A program made the position numbers and the translations under genes. DNA of 64,000 nt from UBA11400 sp964550435 (lineage in GTDB: Bacteria > Bacteroidota > Rhodothermia > Balneolales > HLUCCA01). The notes under the pieces were generated by a model. That model ran no database searches. It was not told where the DNA came from and saw only the letters and a program-made list of their open reading frames with translations. Positions 52,979-61,139 of the stretch are shown here, piece after piece; position 1 is the first letter of the stretch, and every line of letters starts with the position of its first letter. Location: assembly GCA_964550435.1 (NCBI GenBank), contig CAZJZI010000004.1:1-64000 (forward strand), read 5' to 3'.

Positions 52979-53459
52979 AATTGACGATGATTTTTGGAGT
53001 TTCAGGTCGTTCCGTACCCAATACAAAGGCAGCACCGAAACCAATCAGACTGCCAAGCCAAAATCGGGAGGTTATTGAATTTTCCCAAATTTCAAATGAA
53101 TAAGCTACAGAATCGACCACGTTGAGGGTTACTGCGACAATTACGATGAATATGGCCCATTTGTTACGCCATTTTGATTGTCTTAACAGTGGGATAATAA
53201 TCATGGTCAGAAAAAAAGCACTGTAAATTCCAAAACAGCGACTACAAACAGCCATGGGAGTGGCGTTAAGATGAATTGACCTATCGGGTATTTGATGACA
53301 CAGCACATCAAAGACTTGTTTCTGCCAGCTTGTGAACCATTCTGCAACCCCAACTGAACCAAAGAGCCCAGGTCCCATAGCGATCATAACCGTTAAAGCT
53401 GCAATTACAAAAACCATCCAGTACAATGGATTTTTGTACGTAAGTAGGTCTGATTGCAT
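52965..53459 (-). CDS. DUF2085-domain membrane protein
   Basis: A 164-residue protein with four predicted helices. The cysteine-rich signature is CHQIPDRSIHL followed by PMAVCSRCFGIYSAFF (about residues 52-78), characteristic of DUF2085; the cysteines could bind a metal. The start ATG 53459 (MQSDLLTYKNPLYW) keeps it clear of nadC, which ends 46 bp upstream. Overlaps DUF4199 by 14 bp. Function unknown. Confidence 0.86.
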   Translation of the reverse strand: MQSDLLTYKNPLYWMVFVIAALTVMIAMGPGLFGSVGVAEWFTSWQKQVFDVLCHQIPDRSIHLNATPMAVCSRCFGIYSAFFLTMIIIPLLRQSKWRNKWAIFIVIVAVTLNVVDSVAYSFEIWENSITSRFWLGSLIGFGAAFVLGTERPETPKIIVNYGTK

Positions 53460-53505
53460 GTTTTGTCCTTGATTCAGGTCGAGTCTTCTTAGATCAGGAT
53501 ATTCT

Positions 53506-54363
53506 TTAGTCAAACAACAGAGAAATATCCATTGCTTTGACAGAATGTGTAATCGAACCAATAGAAATAAAATCCACACCCGTTTCTGCAATTCCGACTA
53601 TCGTGTCTGCAGATACATTACCAGAAGCTTCAAGTAATACCCTGCCATCGGCAATTTGAACCGCTTCTTTCATGTCTTCCAGTGACATGTTGTCGAGCAT
53701 AATATAATCTACATCCGGATACTCAAGAGCCTCGCGCAGTTCATCCAGATTTGTAACCTCAATTTCGATTTCGAGAGCCTCAAGTTCATTGATTTCTCGG
53801 TGCGAAATACACATTTTAAGCGCTTTCTCTATACTTCCGGCAACCCTGATATGATTTTCTTTGATGAGATAGCGGTCATAAAGTCCGAAACGGTGATTTT
53901 CGCCACCCCCAATAGCCACTGCCCATTTGTCGGTTATTCGATGGCCAGGAGCTGTTTTTCTTGTATCCAAAATGTGGGCCTCGGTGTGTTCAATCATCTC
54001 GACAAACTCGCGTACTGAAGTGGCTATTCCGCTCATGCGTTGAAAAAAGTTGAGCATGGTGCGTTCGGCAACAAGTATTGCACCGGCTGGTCCTTTGATT
54101 GACCCAATCGTTTGTCCTGGAGTAACCCAGTCGCCATCTTCTACTTCCCAGTTAAGTACGATGTCTTCATTAACTACATCTACAACCATTTGCACAACCT
54201 GGAGCCCTGCAACTACTCCAGCTTGTTTTGCGACAAAACGGGCACTAGCCTTTTCATTGTCGTAATACACGGCTTCAGTTGTGACATCTCCGGAGCGGAT
54301 ATCTTCAAGAAGTGCAAGATCTATTATAGCTTCAATTTGCTTGAAGTCGTCGGATGAAAACAT
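53506..54363 (-). CDS. nadC: Nicotinate-nucleotide pyrophosphorylase (carboxylating)
   Basis: Quinolinate phosphoribosyltransferase of de novo NAD synthesis: quinolinate plus PRPP gives nicotinate mononucleotide and CO2. The motifs are LNFFQRMSGIAT (about residues 105-116), ILDTRKTAPGHRITDKWAVA (about 132-151), GGGENHRFGLYDRYLIKENH and the phosphate-binding LLEASGNVSADTI and FISIGSITHS near the C-terminus. 285 residues. nadA and nadB are not in the window. It lies 19 bp after the YbgC gene. Confidence 0.96.
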   Translation of the reverse strand: MFSSDDFKQIEAIIDLALLEDIRSGDVTTEAVYYDNEKASARFVAKQAGVVAGLQVVQMVVDVVNEDIVLNWEVEDGDWVTPGQTIGSIKGPAGAILVAERTMLNFFQRMSGIATSVREFVEMIEHTEAHILDTRKTAPGHRITDKWAVAIGGGENHRFGLYDRYLIKENHIRVAGSIEKALKMCISHREINELEALEIEIEVTNLDELREALEYPDVDYIMLDNMSLEDMKEAVQIADGRVLLEASGNVSADTIVGIAETGVDFISIGSITHSVKAMDISLLFD

Positions 54364-54382
54364 GTATTTGGATTCCTTGAAG

Positions 54383-54811
54383 TTATTTATGGTTGATCAT
54401 GGCATCAATAAAAGATGCCGGGCATCGGATTGGTTTTCGAGTATTCAAATCTGTGAATACCAGGGTAACTCGTCCGATTGTGTGTAATTTTGTACGATTC
54501 TGAGTCCAGACTTCGTAATAGGTGTCCAGCCTTACAGCAGGTCGCTCGAACACCTTTACATCTATATCCATCAGTTCATCGTAAAAAATCGGTTCTTTGT
54601 ACTTCAGCTCAGCATGAATGACTGGAAGCATGATTCCACTGGCTTCCAGTTCTCTGTACGAAAATCCAAAACTTCGAATCATCTCCGTTCGGGCGGTCTC
54701 AAAATATTCCAGATACCTGCCGTAATATACATATCCCATCTTGTCAGTCTCACCATATCGACTTCGCAACTGGTGAGTGTAGGTCACGATAGGAGTTTTA
54801 TCGGGAATCAT
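54383..54811 (-). CDS. YbgC-type acyl-CoA thioesterase
   Basis: A 142-residue hotdog-fold protein of the 4HBT/YbgC family. The catalytic Asp is in RYGETDKMGYVYYGRYLEYF (about residues 12-31), followed by ETARTEMIRSFGFSYRELE and the EPIFYDELMDIDVKV strand pair. Likely hydrolyses acyl-CoA, perhaps linked to phospholipid metabolism. The start MIPDKTPIV at 54811 avoids overlap with accA, whose stop is 7 bp upstream. Specific substrate unknown. Confidence 0.9.
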   Translation of the reverse strand: MIPDKTPIVTYTHQLRSRYGETDKMGYVYYGRYLEYFETARTEMIRSFGFSYRELEASGIMLPVIHAELKYKEPIFYDELMDIDVKVFERPAVRLDTYYEVWTQNRTKLHTIGRVTLVFTDLNTRKPIRCPASFIDAMINHK

Positions 54812-54818
54812 TAAAATC

Positions 54819-55784
54819 TCAAGCTGATACTGAGGTATCGATCCAGGCACCCATTTTTGAATACTTCTCGATACGTTGTTCGATCAATTTTTCGGAATCC
54901 ATTTTACCAAGTCGTTTGAGAGAATTGATAATCTGGTCTTTTAAGGCTATTGCCGCCGCATCGTAGTCCCGATGCGCACCACCAACTGGTTCAGGGATAA
55001 TACCATCAATAATTCCAAGGTCGAGTAGATCCTGTGCGGTAAGTTTCAGTGCGTTCGCGGCCTGCTCTTTGTAGTCCCATGTTTTCCATAGAATAGAGGA
55101 ACATGACTCTGGAGAAATAACCGAATACCAGGTATTTTCCATCATATACACTTCATTTCCCATTCCAATTCCAAGTGCGCCTCCACTGGCACCTTCACCA
55201 ATTACAACTGTAATAATGGGGACCTTAAGCACAGCCATTTCGCGAAGATTTCGTGCAATGGCTTCTGCTTGTCCACGTTCTTCGGCCTCAAGACCCGGGA
55301 AAGCACCCGGTGTGTCGAGAAGTGTTATTACTGGAACATTAAACTTTTCGGCTAACTTCATAAGACGCAATGCCTTGCGATACCCTTCAGGTGCGGGCAT
55401 CCCGAAATTTCGAAATTGACGACTTTTAGTATCGCGACCTTTTTGTTGTCCGATTATCATAACTGATTGGTTATTGATGGTTCCAAGCCCACCAACAATC
55501 GCTTTGTCATCACCAAAATAACGATCTCCATGCAGCTCCATAAAATGCTCAACAAACTTGTCAATGTAGTCGAGAGTATACGGACGATCAGGATGGCGGG
55601 CTAATTGAACACGCTGCCACCGTGTCAGATTCTTAAAAATGGAGACACGAAGTTCCTCCAGTTTGTCATTAAGCCGGTTGATTTCTGGAGTAAGTATATT
55701 CTTCTCACCAGTTGAAATCTGTTTCAGTTCTTCGATCTTCTTTTCCAGATCGTGAATTGGTTTTTCAAAATCGAGGTAATTCAT
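54819..55784 (-). CDS. accA: Acetyl-CoA carboxylase carboxyltransferase subunit alpha
   Basis: With AccD transfers CO2 from biotin to acetyl-CoA to make malonyl-CoA, the first step of fatty-acid synthesis. N-terminal coiled coil (YLDFEKPIHDLEKKIEELKQ), then the crotonase-like fold: WQRVQLARHPDRPYTLDYID, GDRYFGDDKAIVGGLG, ITLLDTPGAFPGLEAEERGQ, and IGEGASGGALGIGMGNEVYM (about residues 198-217). 321 residues is normal. It starts 79 bp after the GT2 stop, the largest gap in the cluster, so an internal promoter is possible. Confidence 0.97.
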   Translation of the reverse strand: MNYLDFEKPIHDLEKKIEELKQISTGEKNILTPEINRLNDKLEELRVSIFKNLTRWQRVQLARHPDRPYTLDYIDKFVEHFMELHGDRYFGDDKAIVGGLGTINNQSVMIIGQQKGRDTKSRQFRNFGMPAPEGYRKALRLMKLAEKFNVPVITLLDTPGAFPGLEAEERGQAEAIARNLREMAVLKVPIITVVIGEGASGGALGIGMGNEVYMMENTWYSVISPESCSSILWKTWDYKEQAANALKLTAQDLLDLGIIDGIIPEPVGGAHRDYDAAAIALKDQIINSLKRLGKMDSEKLIEQRIEKYSKMGAWIDTSVSA

Positions 55785-55863
55785 CCCGCTTCATTTTAAG
55801 ATTAAAAATCGGACAGTCAATATACGAATTTTGCGTTACCGATGAACCCGACACAATTAGTGT

Positions 55864-56595
55864 TCAAAGTCTTCCCAAAAAGCTTCTAAGTTTTAACGAC
55901 CAAACCATCCATATGGCTTCCCATACAATAGCTTTCGACATTTTAGACACACCCTCGACGCGCTCTCTAAAAATTACGGACACTTCACGAATTTTAAATC
56001 CTTTTTTAAAAGCTCGGTAGTGCATTTCGATCTGAAATGAGTATCCATTTGATTTAATCCTGTTTAAGTCAAGCGACTCAAGCACCCTGCGATGAAAGCA
56101 CTTGAATCCAGCCGTAGTGTCAAATACATTCATGCCGGTAATGGTCCTGGCGTACACATTGGCCGAATAAGACAATATCAACCGTGACAATGGCCAATTA
56201 ATGATGCTTATACCTTCGTTGTATCGGGAACCAATTGCGAGATCAGCCTCGCCTGAACGTACCATTTTCACCAAACGGGGAACATCTTTGGGATCATGAG
56301 AGAAGTCAGCATCCATTTCACAGATGTAAGTATAATGACGTTCAAGTGCATATCTGAATCCTGCCACGTAAGCCGTTCCGAGACCCATTTTGCCTGAACG
56401 CTCTACTAAATGTATACGTCCATCATATTCATGTTGCATATGTCTAACCACATCTCCCGTTCCGTCGGGAGAACCATCATCTACTATTAGTACATCCACT
56501 TGAATCGCAGATAGTCCGATCAAAGCCGGTATCATCTTTTGGATGTTCTTGGCTTCGTTATACGTCGGAATAATAATCAGTGTGTCTGATTTCAT
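55864..56595 (-). CDS. Family 2 glycosyltransferase, polyprenol-phosphate mannosyl/glucosyl transferase type
   Basis: A 243-residue GT-A enzyme similar to dolichol/polyprenol monophosphomannose synthases. IIPTYNEAKNIQKMIPAL and VDDGSPDGTGDVV form the nucleotide-binding half, EMDADFSHDP the DxD metal site (about residues 94-103), AIGSRYNEG and RVEGVSKMSKAIVWEAIW the acceptor half. No C-terminal membrane domain. It would load a sugar onto a lipid carrier for glycan or lipid A decoration. It lies 5 bp after the polyprenyl sugar transferase stop. Confidence 0.92.
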   Translation of the reverse strand: MKSDTLIIIPTYNEAKNIQKMIPALIGLSAIQVDVLIVDDGSPDGTGDVVRHMQHEYDGRIHLVERSGKMGLGTAYVAGFRYALERHYTYICEMDADFSHDPKDVPRLVKMVRSGEADLAIGSRYNEGISIINWPLSRLILSYSANVYARTITGMNVFDTTAGFKCFHRRVLESLDLNRIKSNGYSFQIEMHYRAFKKGFKIREVSVIFRERVEGVSKMSKAIVWEAIWMVWSLKLRSFLGRL

Positions 56596-56600
56596 CTTAA

Positions 56601-58019
56601 TTACTGTCCCTTACCCGCGATTACTGTAAACAATGTATTGATGAGAATCTTAAAATCCATTCTCAATGACATATTTTCAACGTAAAAAAGATCGTACTTA
56701 GTCTTTTCTTTAACGTCTTCAAATGACTCGTCGTACTTCCACTTAACCTGAGCCCAGCCTGTAATACCAGGGCGGACACGCAGCCTTCGCGTATATAGTG
56801 GAATTTCTTTTTTAAACTGATCCACAAAAAACTGTCGCTCCGGACGCGGACCTACCAGACTCATGTCCCCTTTGAGAACATTAAATAACTGAGGGATTTC
56901 ATCCAGTCGAAGCTTTCTAAGCCAGTATCCAACCGGAGTAATTCTGGGATCGTTCTCTTTCGCCCAAACCGGTCCACTACGCTGTTCGGCATCCTGATAC
57001 ATGGTTCTAAATTTGAACATCGTAAACGGTCGACCATACAGTCCAACACGCTCTTGTCGGAAGATTGCGGGGCCTCTGGAAGTCAATCTGACTAAAAGTA
57101 CCAAAATCAAAAAGAGTGGTAGTGTAACCACCAAAACAATGAGTGAAATCATTATATCAAACAATCTTTTAGTGAATTTCTCCCAAGACGGCATTGGATC
57201 TGGCATCACTTCAATCAGTGGTAGGCCAAAAATCTGATTGGTACGGTTTAATCCGGAAATCAAATGGATGAAACCAGGCACAATTTTCACAGAAACATCT
57301 GTTATATCGATATCGTCTACGATTTTGATTAGCTTTTCAGTATCCTCATGCTCAAGAGCAACGATTACATCTTTGACCTTATGCTTAACGATAAGTTCTC
57401 GTATGGATTCAACGGACCCAATTACCGGGAATCCATCGACTACTTTGGGAGATTTTTTGTCTCCGTTTTCTGTCACAAATCCGATTACGTTCATCCCAGA
57501 GGTTCTATTACGATCCAGATTGGCCTTAATATCGCGAGCCGTCTCGCCGGTACCAATAATCACAGCGGTATGAAGACCTTTTCCACTGCGTTTAACTTCA
57601 AGGATTTCTAGTGTGAGCACTACTACCCGGACGAAAGAAACAAGGATGAAAACCACTAACCAGTAAGTCAGAGTATATGACTTTGCAGAACCGATATTTT
57701 CAGAATTCCATCCAAGATTGTCGATAAACAGGACAAAAAACAAAATCAGAGTCCCAAGAATAGTGACCTTTCCCACCCGAAGGATTTCATCAAATCGGGA
57801 TGTCAGATAGAGTTTGTTGTACATCCCAAATATGGCAAAAAGTACCAACCAGAAAATTGCAATCACAACAGCAGGTAAAAACAGTTCAGCCGGTGCCTGA
57901 GATGAGTCTGCAGGCATAACTCCCATCCTGAATCTGAGAAAGTAAAACAGATACCAGGAACCGATCAGCGCAATGGTGTCTGCAAGAAAGGTATATAAGA
58001 TGTTCTTGAAGGAATCCAC
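56601..58019 (-). CDS. Polyprenyl-phosphate sugar-1-phosphate transferase (WbaP/exopolysaccharide type)
   Basis: A 472-residue membrane enzyme that starts lipid-linked glycan synthesis by moving a sugar-phosphate onto undecaprenyl phosphate. Four N-terminal helices, a Rossmann-like central domain (AVIIGTGETARDIKANLDRN, about 152-171), one more helix (IMISLIVLVVTLPLFLILVL), then the catalytic bac_transf domain (FRQERVGLYGRPFTMFKFRT, LRKLRLDEIPQLFNVLKGDM, GPRPER, RVRPGITGWAQVKW). The sugar cannot be determined. First gene of the minus-strand cluster, divergent from tgt. Confidence 0.93.
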   Translation of the reverse strand: MDSFKNILYTFLADTIALIGSWYLFYFLRFRMGVMPADSSQAPAELFLPAVVIAIFWLVLFAIFGMYNKLYLTSRFDEILRVGKVTILGTLILFFVLFIDNLGWNSENIGSAKSYTLTYWLVVFILVSFVRVVVLTLEILEVKRSGKGLHTAVIIGTGETARDIKANLDRNRTSGMNVIGFVTENGDKKSPKVVDGFPVIGSVESIRELIVKHKVKDVIVALEHEDTEKLIKIVDDIDITDVSVKIVPGFIHLISGLNRTNQIFGLPLIEVMPDPMPSWEKFTKRLFDIMISLIVLVVTLPLFLILVLLVRLTSRGPAIFRQERVGLYGRPFTMFKFRTMYQDAEQRSGPVWAKENDPRITPVGYWLRKLRLDEIPQLFNVLKGDMSLVGPRPERQFFVDQFKKEIPLYTRRLRVRPGITGWAQVKWKYDESFEDVKEKTKYDLFYVENMSLRMDFKILINTLFTVIAGKGQ

Positions 58020-58143
58020 GTATATTTAGCCATCCGAAAATTTTCGATTAGGCCGTAAATTTAAGGCTATTTGACACAATATTATAATTTTCAAGTCGCA
58101 TCTGTTTGATGCCTCTGATTAAAGGTAGTTTAGGAAATTCGAT

Positions 58144-59271
58144 TTGTATACGCTTTTAAAAAAATCCCCCGACACCAAGGCCCGATTGGGTAAGGTCACG
58201 ACCGACCATGGAGTCATTGAAACGCCAATATTCATGCCCGTTGGCACGGTAGCAACCGTTAAAGCTGTTTATCCACAAGAGCTCAAAGACAAGATAAACG
58301 CCCAGATAATTCTCGGAAACACGTACCATTTATACCTGCGTCCCGGAAACGATATTATGCAACGTGCTGGTGGACTTCATAAATTCATGAATTGGGACAG
58401 ACCGATTTTAACAGATTCAGGAGGGTACCAGGTTTTCTCGTTATCGGATAATCGAAAACTGGAAGAAAAAGGTGCCACATTCAAAAGCCATATCGATGGC
58501 TCCAAACATATGTTCACACCAGAGAATGTTATAGGTACCCAGCGGGTTTTAGGGTCCGACATTATGATGGTGCTCGATGAGTGTCCACCATATCCATGTG
58601 ATGAGGCATATGCCAGAAACTCCATGCACCTCACTCATCGTTGGGCAAAGCGGTGCAAAGAAGAATTAAGCAGAACAGAGCCTTTATATGGTCATAATCA
58701 ACACCTTTTTGGCATTGTGCAGGGAAGTGTTTATCCCGAATTACGCCGTGAATCAGCGAAAGCTATCGCGGATCTCGATTTTCATGGTAATGCCATTGGA
58801 GGACTCAGTGTAGGTGAGCCAACCGACATGATGTATGAAATGACTAATCTGGTGACAGACATCCTACCAGAAAACAAACCGCGTTATTTGATGGGGGTTG
58901 GAACTCCAGCGAACCTACTGCACAATGTTGCGTTAGGTGTGGATATGTTTGATTGCGTGATGCCTACCCGAAATGCCCGAAACGGCATGATATTCACGAG
59001 AAATGGAAAAATTAACCTGCGCAATTCGAAATGGAGAGACTGCTTTGAATCAGCCGATCAGGGATTCGGGTCTGATTTGTGCCAAAATCACACGCTGGCG
59101 TACCTGCACCATCTGTTCAAGTGTGGTGAGTTATTGGGAATGCAGTTAGCCTCAGTACACAATCTTATGTTCTATCTATGGTTAATGCAAGAGATTCGAA
59201 TTCACATCGCAAACGACACTTTCGGTTCCTGGTATGAAGAAATGGCTCGAACGGTAGATAAGCGGTTGTAG
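58144..59271 (+). CDS. tgt: Queuine tRNA-ribosyltransferase
   Basis: Exchanges G34 for preQ1 in GUN-anticodon tRNAs. The active-site motifs are PILTDSGGYQVFSLS (Asp general base/acid, about residues 87-101), GGLSVGEP and FDCVMPTRNARNGMIF (nucleophilic Asp, about 270-285). The usual CxCxxC...H zinc site is not conserved: the segment reads DQGFGSDLCQNHTLAYLHHL, with only the last cysteine left. As far as I recall, Bacteroidota Tgt proteins generally lack these cysteines, so this is lineage-typical rather than damage. The start is TTG 58144, there being no ATG in frame nearby. It converges on the GH16 gene with 2 bp between stops. Confidence 0.94.
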   Translation: MYTLLKKSPDTKARLGKVTTDHGVIETPIFMPVGTVATVKAVYPQELKDKINAQIILGNTYHLYLRPGNDIMQRAGGLHKFMNWDRPILTDSGGYQVFSLSDNRKLEEKGATFKSHIDGSKHMFTPENVIGTQRVLGSDIMMVLDECPPYPCDEAYARNSMHLTHRWAKRCKEELSRTEPLYGHNQHLFGIVQGSVYPELRRESAKAIADLDFHGNAIGGLSVGEPTDMMYEMTNLVTDILPENKPRYLMGVGTPANLLHNVALGVDMFDCVMPTRNARNGMIFTRNGKINLRNSKWRDCFESADQGFGSDLCQNHTLAYLHHLFKCGELLGMQLASVHNLMFYLWLMQEIRIHIANDTFGSWYEEMARTVDKRL

Positions 59272-59273
59272 AT

Positions 59274-61139
59274 TTACCGAAGTAAAGTTATTGGGAGCAC
59301 TGTTACTTTGTCGTTGGTCGATAATCTAACAAAATAGATTCCACTTGCGAAACTGAGCATATCAAGTTGAAATCTATGTAGACCTCCAGGCAACGTACCC
59401 TGATAGAGATCTGATATTTTTGAGCCGGATAAGGTATACACTTCCAGAAGTACATCACCTGATTCTGGTAACTGGAGCTGAATTTGTGTAGATGGATTGA
59501 ACGGATTAGGATAAGCAGTCAATAACTCAACTGTCTCAGGTAACGAGTTTTTTGTATCATCAATTGATACTGGAGATGAGGGTGTGATATCCATAGTAAC
59601 CCAGGTAAGATTTCCAATTCTGGTACTGACTTTGATATCATTAACACCCTGAATTAGATCTATTTCTGATAACTGTCGTTCAGCGATTTGCCCATTTGTC
59701 CTTATTCGGTTGAACGATCCTACAACTTGTCCATTAACTTCAACATCAAAAGAACTATTGACCTGAGAACTTACCGTGAACAGAATATTGGCTTTGGTAC
59801 CTTGAGGGCTTTCTATCATGTATCGCATCCATTCACCGGTTGCACTTTCAAATACTGCAAAATCTGTATCTGGATGATCAACAGCCATAATATCTACCGC
59901 ATCAAATACTCTTGGTACTGATTCATCTGATGATCCAAGATTCAACAATGGCGTAGTATCAAAGTAAGCCACTCCCTGTCCTCCATGATTGAACTGCCAC
60001 ATAGGTATCAAGGCAGGTATAACCGGTACTTCGCTTCCAAACGCTTTGTTTTCGCAACCCTCACCTACTACTAAATTGATGGAAACGTCATCCTGTGACT
60101 GCGTACCATCATTATCAGTAGCGGTCACAGATAGTTCATAACACCCTTCCATAAGGGGATCAAGCTCTAAACTAAATGGCGCTTCAGTTACTGAACCAAC
60201 TAATTCTCCATCAATATAAAAATCTGCGCTGATAACTGATCCATCTGCATCCGTTATTCCCGGATTAAAATACATGGGTTCACCAGCTGCATAACTGGTA
60301 TCAATAGGTGATAAATCAACTTCGGGTGCTTCATTTACATCTTGAAATACGCGTACATAATCTATCATATACGATTGTGGGAACACTGTAGATGGGGTTG
60401 GATTCGGCAGGTAGTTACCCCCAACAGCAAGATTCAAAATTATATAAAATGGACCTGTAAAAGGGTCATACTCTGCTGATAACGTAGTAAGATCTACTTC
60501 AAAATAAGGTTCATTATTGAACAACCACACCAGTCTTTCGGGAGTCCATTCGAGAGCATAAAGATTGAAATCATCAGATAGATTTAACCCTGTATCAAGT
60601 GTTTCCTCTTCTACAACCCTGCATGTAGCCGAATTTCCTACACAACCTTCTCTCCAGTAGTGACTGGCGCCATTGGTTTCATTTACCAGATTACCTCTGA
60701 ACTCGAGTATATCGATCTCGCCGCCTCTTGGCCAACCAATATTTCTTATCGGCATCATCCAAAACGCTGGCCAAAAACCAGTCCCAGCTGGCATTTTGGC
60801 TCTGACCTCAAAACGCCCATATTCCCAACCAATTCTTAGAGAATCTGTAGCTATTCTCCCTGAAGAGTATGATCTCAACAAACTACCACATTGAATCGAT
60901 TCACGATGTGCAGTTAATCTCAATATCCCATCCGACAATGATATGTTTTTTTCTTGGTCAGTGTAGCACTGAAGCTCATTATTGAAAGCAGATCCTCGCC
61001 AAATATTCCAAGTATCTGTATCTAACTGATCAGCGTCGAATTCATCACTCCAAACCAGTTCGTACCGCTGGGCTTGAATTTGATAAACCTGCACAGTTAG
61101 TAGTGCAAGTAGAATTAGAATTATTTTTCTGTTTTTCAT
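59274..61139 (-). CDS. Secreted family 16 glycoside hydrolase with T9SS C-terminal sorting domain
   Basis: A 621-residue exported enzyme. The signal peptide is IILILLALLTVQVYQIQA (about residues 6-23). The GH16 catalytic domain spans about 28-265, with the nucleophile and acid/base in EIDILEF (E141, D143, E146) and WSDEF, GRFEVRAKMPAGTGFWPAFW. The type suggests endo-beta-1,3-glucanase (laminarinase). Then come an Ig-like domain (about 275-355), a CBM-like beta domain (about 400-515) and a C-terminal T9SS type A tail (LTAYPNPFNPSTQIQLQLPE ... FASGIYFVRLS). It overlaps the upstream gene by 4 bp and ends the operon with PorV-like and PpiC-like genes. Confidence 0.92.
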   Translation of the reverse strand: MKNRKIILILLALLTVQVYQIQAQRYELVWSDEFDADQLDTDTWNIWRGSAFNNELQCYTDQEKNISLSDGILRLTAHRESIQCGSLLRSYSSGRIATDSLRIGWEYGRFEVRAKMPAGTGFWPAFWMMPIRNIGWPRGGEIDILEFRGNLVNETNGASHYWREGCVGNSATCRVVEEETLDTGLNLSDDFNLYALEWTPERLVWLFNNEPYFEVDLTTLSAEYDPFTGPFYIILNLAVGGNYLPNPTPSTVFPQSYMIDYVRVFQDVNEAPEVDLSPIDTSYAAGEPMYFNPGITDADGSVISADFYIDGELVGSVTEAPFSLELDPLMEGCYELSVTATDNDGTQSQDDVSINLVVGEGCENKAFGSEVPVIPALIPMWQFNHGGQGVAYFDTTPLLNLGSSDESVPRVFDAVDIMAVDHPDTDFAVFESATGEWMRYMIESPQGTKANILFTVSSQVNSSFDVEVNGQVVGSFNRIRTNGQIAERQLSEIDLIQGVNDIKVSTRIGNLTWVTMDITPSSPVSIDDTKNSLPETVELLTAYPNPFNPSTQIQLQLPESGDVLLEVYTLSGSKISDLYQGTLPGGLHRFQLDMLSFASGIYFVRLSTNDKVTVLPITLLR

